Shown in pieces: positions 5,492 through 6,223 of a DNA stretch of 6,223 nucleotides. The notes below the pieces were generated by a model. That model saw nothing but the letters and a program-made list of their open reading frames with translations, ran no database searches and had not been told where the DNA came from. Position 1 is the first letter of the stretch, and each line of letters starts with the position of its first letter. The DNA comes from Candidatus Gastranaerophilales bacterium (lineage in GTDB: Bacteria > Cyanobacteriota > Vampirovibrionia > Gastranaerophilales > Gastranaerophilaceae): positions 1 through 6,223 of the forward strand of contig CAJULH010000061.1 of NCBI GenBank assembly GCA_910587175.1, written 5' to 3'. The translations under genes were made by a program, and so were the position numbers.

Positions 5492-5947
5492 ATGTTTTGT
5501 CCAAAATGTGGTAAAGAAATGAGCGAAAGTGATGTTTTCTGCAAATCCTGCGGTGAACAAATTAAAAAGGATGACTCCTCCCTGTTTGATTTAAAACCTA
5601 AAAAAACAGGCTGGCAAGCATTTTTACTTTATTTAGTTTTTGTAATAGGGCAGATTTTATTTTTAAGTTTTGTAGCATATATTGCAATCATTATAATGAA
5701 AGCCCAAGGTATATTGGTAAATCCTGCAGAATTCAAACATACATCAAAGCATTGGGGTTTGCTGTTAAATCCGCTAACAGCACTTATTTTAAGTCTTGTT
5801 GTAATGAAAATAAAGAATTTATTTAAATCCAAAAAAGCTTACATTATGCTTTTCTTTGCAATTGTTATGTCATATCTTTTCAGCGCCATTGTGGGCTTCA
5901 TTTTCCCAGCAGTTTTAACAAGATTCAGAGCTGTTGAAGAGGAATAA
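5492..5947 (+). CDS. Zinc-ribbon membrane protein, 151 aa
   Basis: The N-terminus is a short zinc ribbon of the type fused to many bacterial membrane proteins: CPKC (3-6) and CKSC (17-20), each followed by Gly. A charged linker (about 22-40) leads to three predicted membrane helices at about 43-69, 88-105 and 117-141. The C-terminus is acidic (AVEEE). With the ribbon expected to bind zinc in the cytosol, it is an inner-membrane protein of unknown function; no enzyme or transporter motif is visible. AGAGG lies six bases before the ATG. It begins 28 bases after the small secreted protein and ends 17 bases before a strong terminator, making it the last gene of the three-gene operon. Confidence 0.85.
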   Translation: MFCPKCGKEMSESDVFCKSCGEQIKKDDSSLFDLKPKKTGWQAFLLYLVFVIGQILFLSFVAYIAIIIMKAQGILVNPAEFKHTSKHWGLLLNPLTALILSLVVMKIKNLFKSKKAYIMLFFAIVMSYLFSAIVGFIFPAVLTRFRAVEEE

Positions 5948-5964
5948 ATTTTATTTGTAATATT

Positions 5965-5993
5965 AAGGCTGGTTGCATTTACCCAGCCTTTTT
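5965..5993 (+). terminator. Intrinsic terminator of the GGDEF/HD-GYP operon
   Basis: AAGGCTGG (5965-5972) pairs with CCAGCCTT (5983-5990) around a 10-base loop and is followed by T residues to 5993, then ATTTT. The T-tract overlaps the stop codon of the convergent minus-strand gene (5992-5994). In the minus direction the hairpin follows that gene's stop immediately but has a poor U-tract. Confidence 0.85.
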
Positions 5994-6017
5994 ATTTTCT
6001 CTTTCTACCTTCTTTTG
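5985..6017 (-). repeat. Right copy of the 33-bp inverted repeat shared by both window ends
   Basis: Its reverse complement equals bases 1-33 except at 6007. It spans the last codons of the 5992-6201 gene, its stop, and one arm of the operon terminator. Confidence 0.85.
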
Positions 6018-6201
6018 CTTCTGTTTTTGCTATAAATAGCGTAATAAGATATACAATTTCATATAATGGTTTTAGAAATGGTTTATCTGTCTTTTTTTTA
6101 TAAAGTTCATATTTATTTATAATTTCAAATAGTTCGACACTTTTTGTATTTAGTTTATTAAAATCATATTGTTTTATTAATTTAGTATAATATTCATTCA
6201 T
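5992..6201 (-). CDS. Small hypothetical protein, 69 aa, paralogue of the partial gene at the left edge
   Basis: I do not recognise this protein. It is Lys-, Tyr- and Leu/Ile-rich and should be mostly helical: a charged N-terminal half (residues 1-40), a hydrophobic stretch PLYEIVYLITLFIA (45-58) that is short for a membrane helix, and a strongly basic tail ending KEGRKRK. An in-frame TAA at 6213-6211 fixes the start close to the ATG at 6201. No SD site precedes that ATG; a TATAAA lies nine bases upstream, so it may be leaderless, but the -35 region falls outside the window. The best evidence that it is a gene is the second copy of its C-terminus at the left edge with a silent difference. It converges on the operon end and shares its terminator region. 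Confidence 0.6.
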   Translation of the reverse strand: MNEYYTKLIKQYDFNKLNTKSVELFEIINKYELYKKKTDKPFLKPLYEIVYLITLFIAKTEAKEGRKRK

Positions 6202-6223
6202 AATCTTATTTTATATTTTTAAT

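Noticed and set aside
1..6017. Insertion-sequence or composite-transposon interpretation of the inverted end repeat
   Set aside because: The repeat is a gene's coding end plus stop, with a silent substitution, and no transposase or target-site duplication is visible in the window.

Overview
This is an AT-rich bacterial chromosome segment with compact genes, standard code 11 stops (TGA ends the WG-repeat gene), mostly purine-rich Shine-Dalgarno (SD) sites, and short intrinsic terminators between convergent or consecutive transcription units. The WG-repeat secreted protein, the GAF-GGDEF-HD-GYP signalling protein and the low GC would fit a host-associated lineage such as Gastranaerophilales (Melainabacteria). 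That assignment is a guess from general character: no rRNA or marker gene is present.

Layout. Positions 1-26 hold the last codons of a plus-strand gene cut by the window edge. A minus-strand hypothetical gene (84-344) ends at a terminator at 21-50. A 249-base intergenic stretch (345-593) carries a consensus-like plus-strand promoter overlapping a 22-bp dyad, then a second -10 box and a GC-rich palindrome, leading into a small hypothetical gene (594-905) with its own terminator. Next comes a secreted WG-repeat protein (976-2346), convergent with a DXD-type glycosyltransferase on the minus strand (2410-3165); a hairpin terminator lies between them.

The glycosyltransferase is divergent from a three-gene plus-strand operon. 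Their shared 147-base intergenic region contains a good promoter for each direction and a 7-bp-arm dyad over the glycosyltransferase -35. The operon encodes a 637-residue GAF-GGDEF-HD-GYP protein (3313-5226), a small secreted Cys/His-rich protein (5242-5463) and a zinc-ribbon membrane protein (5492-5947), and ends at a terminator at 5965-5993. A minus-strand small hypothetical gene (5992-6201) closes the window.

Main points of interest: (1) the GGDEF half looks catalytically intact with an inhibitory I-site, while the HD-GYP half has lost key metal-ligand histidines but kept GYP; (2) the promoter of this gene places the predicted transcription start at its ATG, so its mRNA is probably leaderless; (3) the end of the rightmost minus-strand gene is repeated in inverted orientation at the left edge (32 of 33 bases identical, the single difference silent), so a paralogous small gene family flanks the window. 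No CRISPR array, tRNA, rRNA or transposase was seen. I do not see a clear new multi-gene defence or biosynthetic system; the c-di-GMP operon with its two small cysteine-rich partners is the most system-like part.
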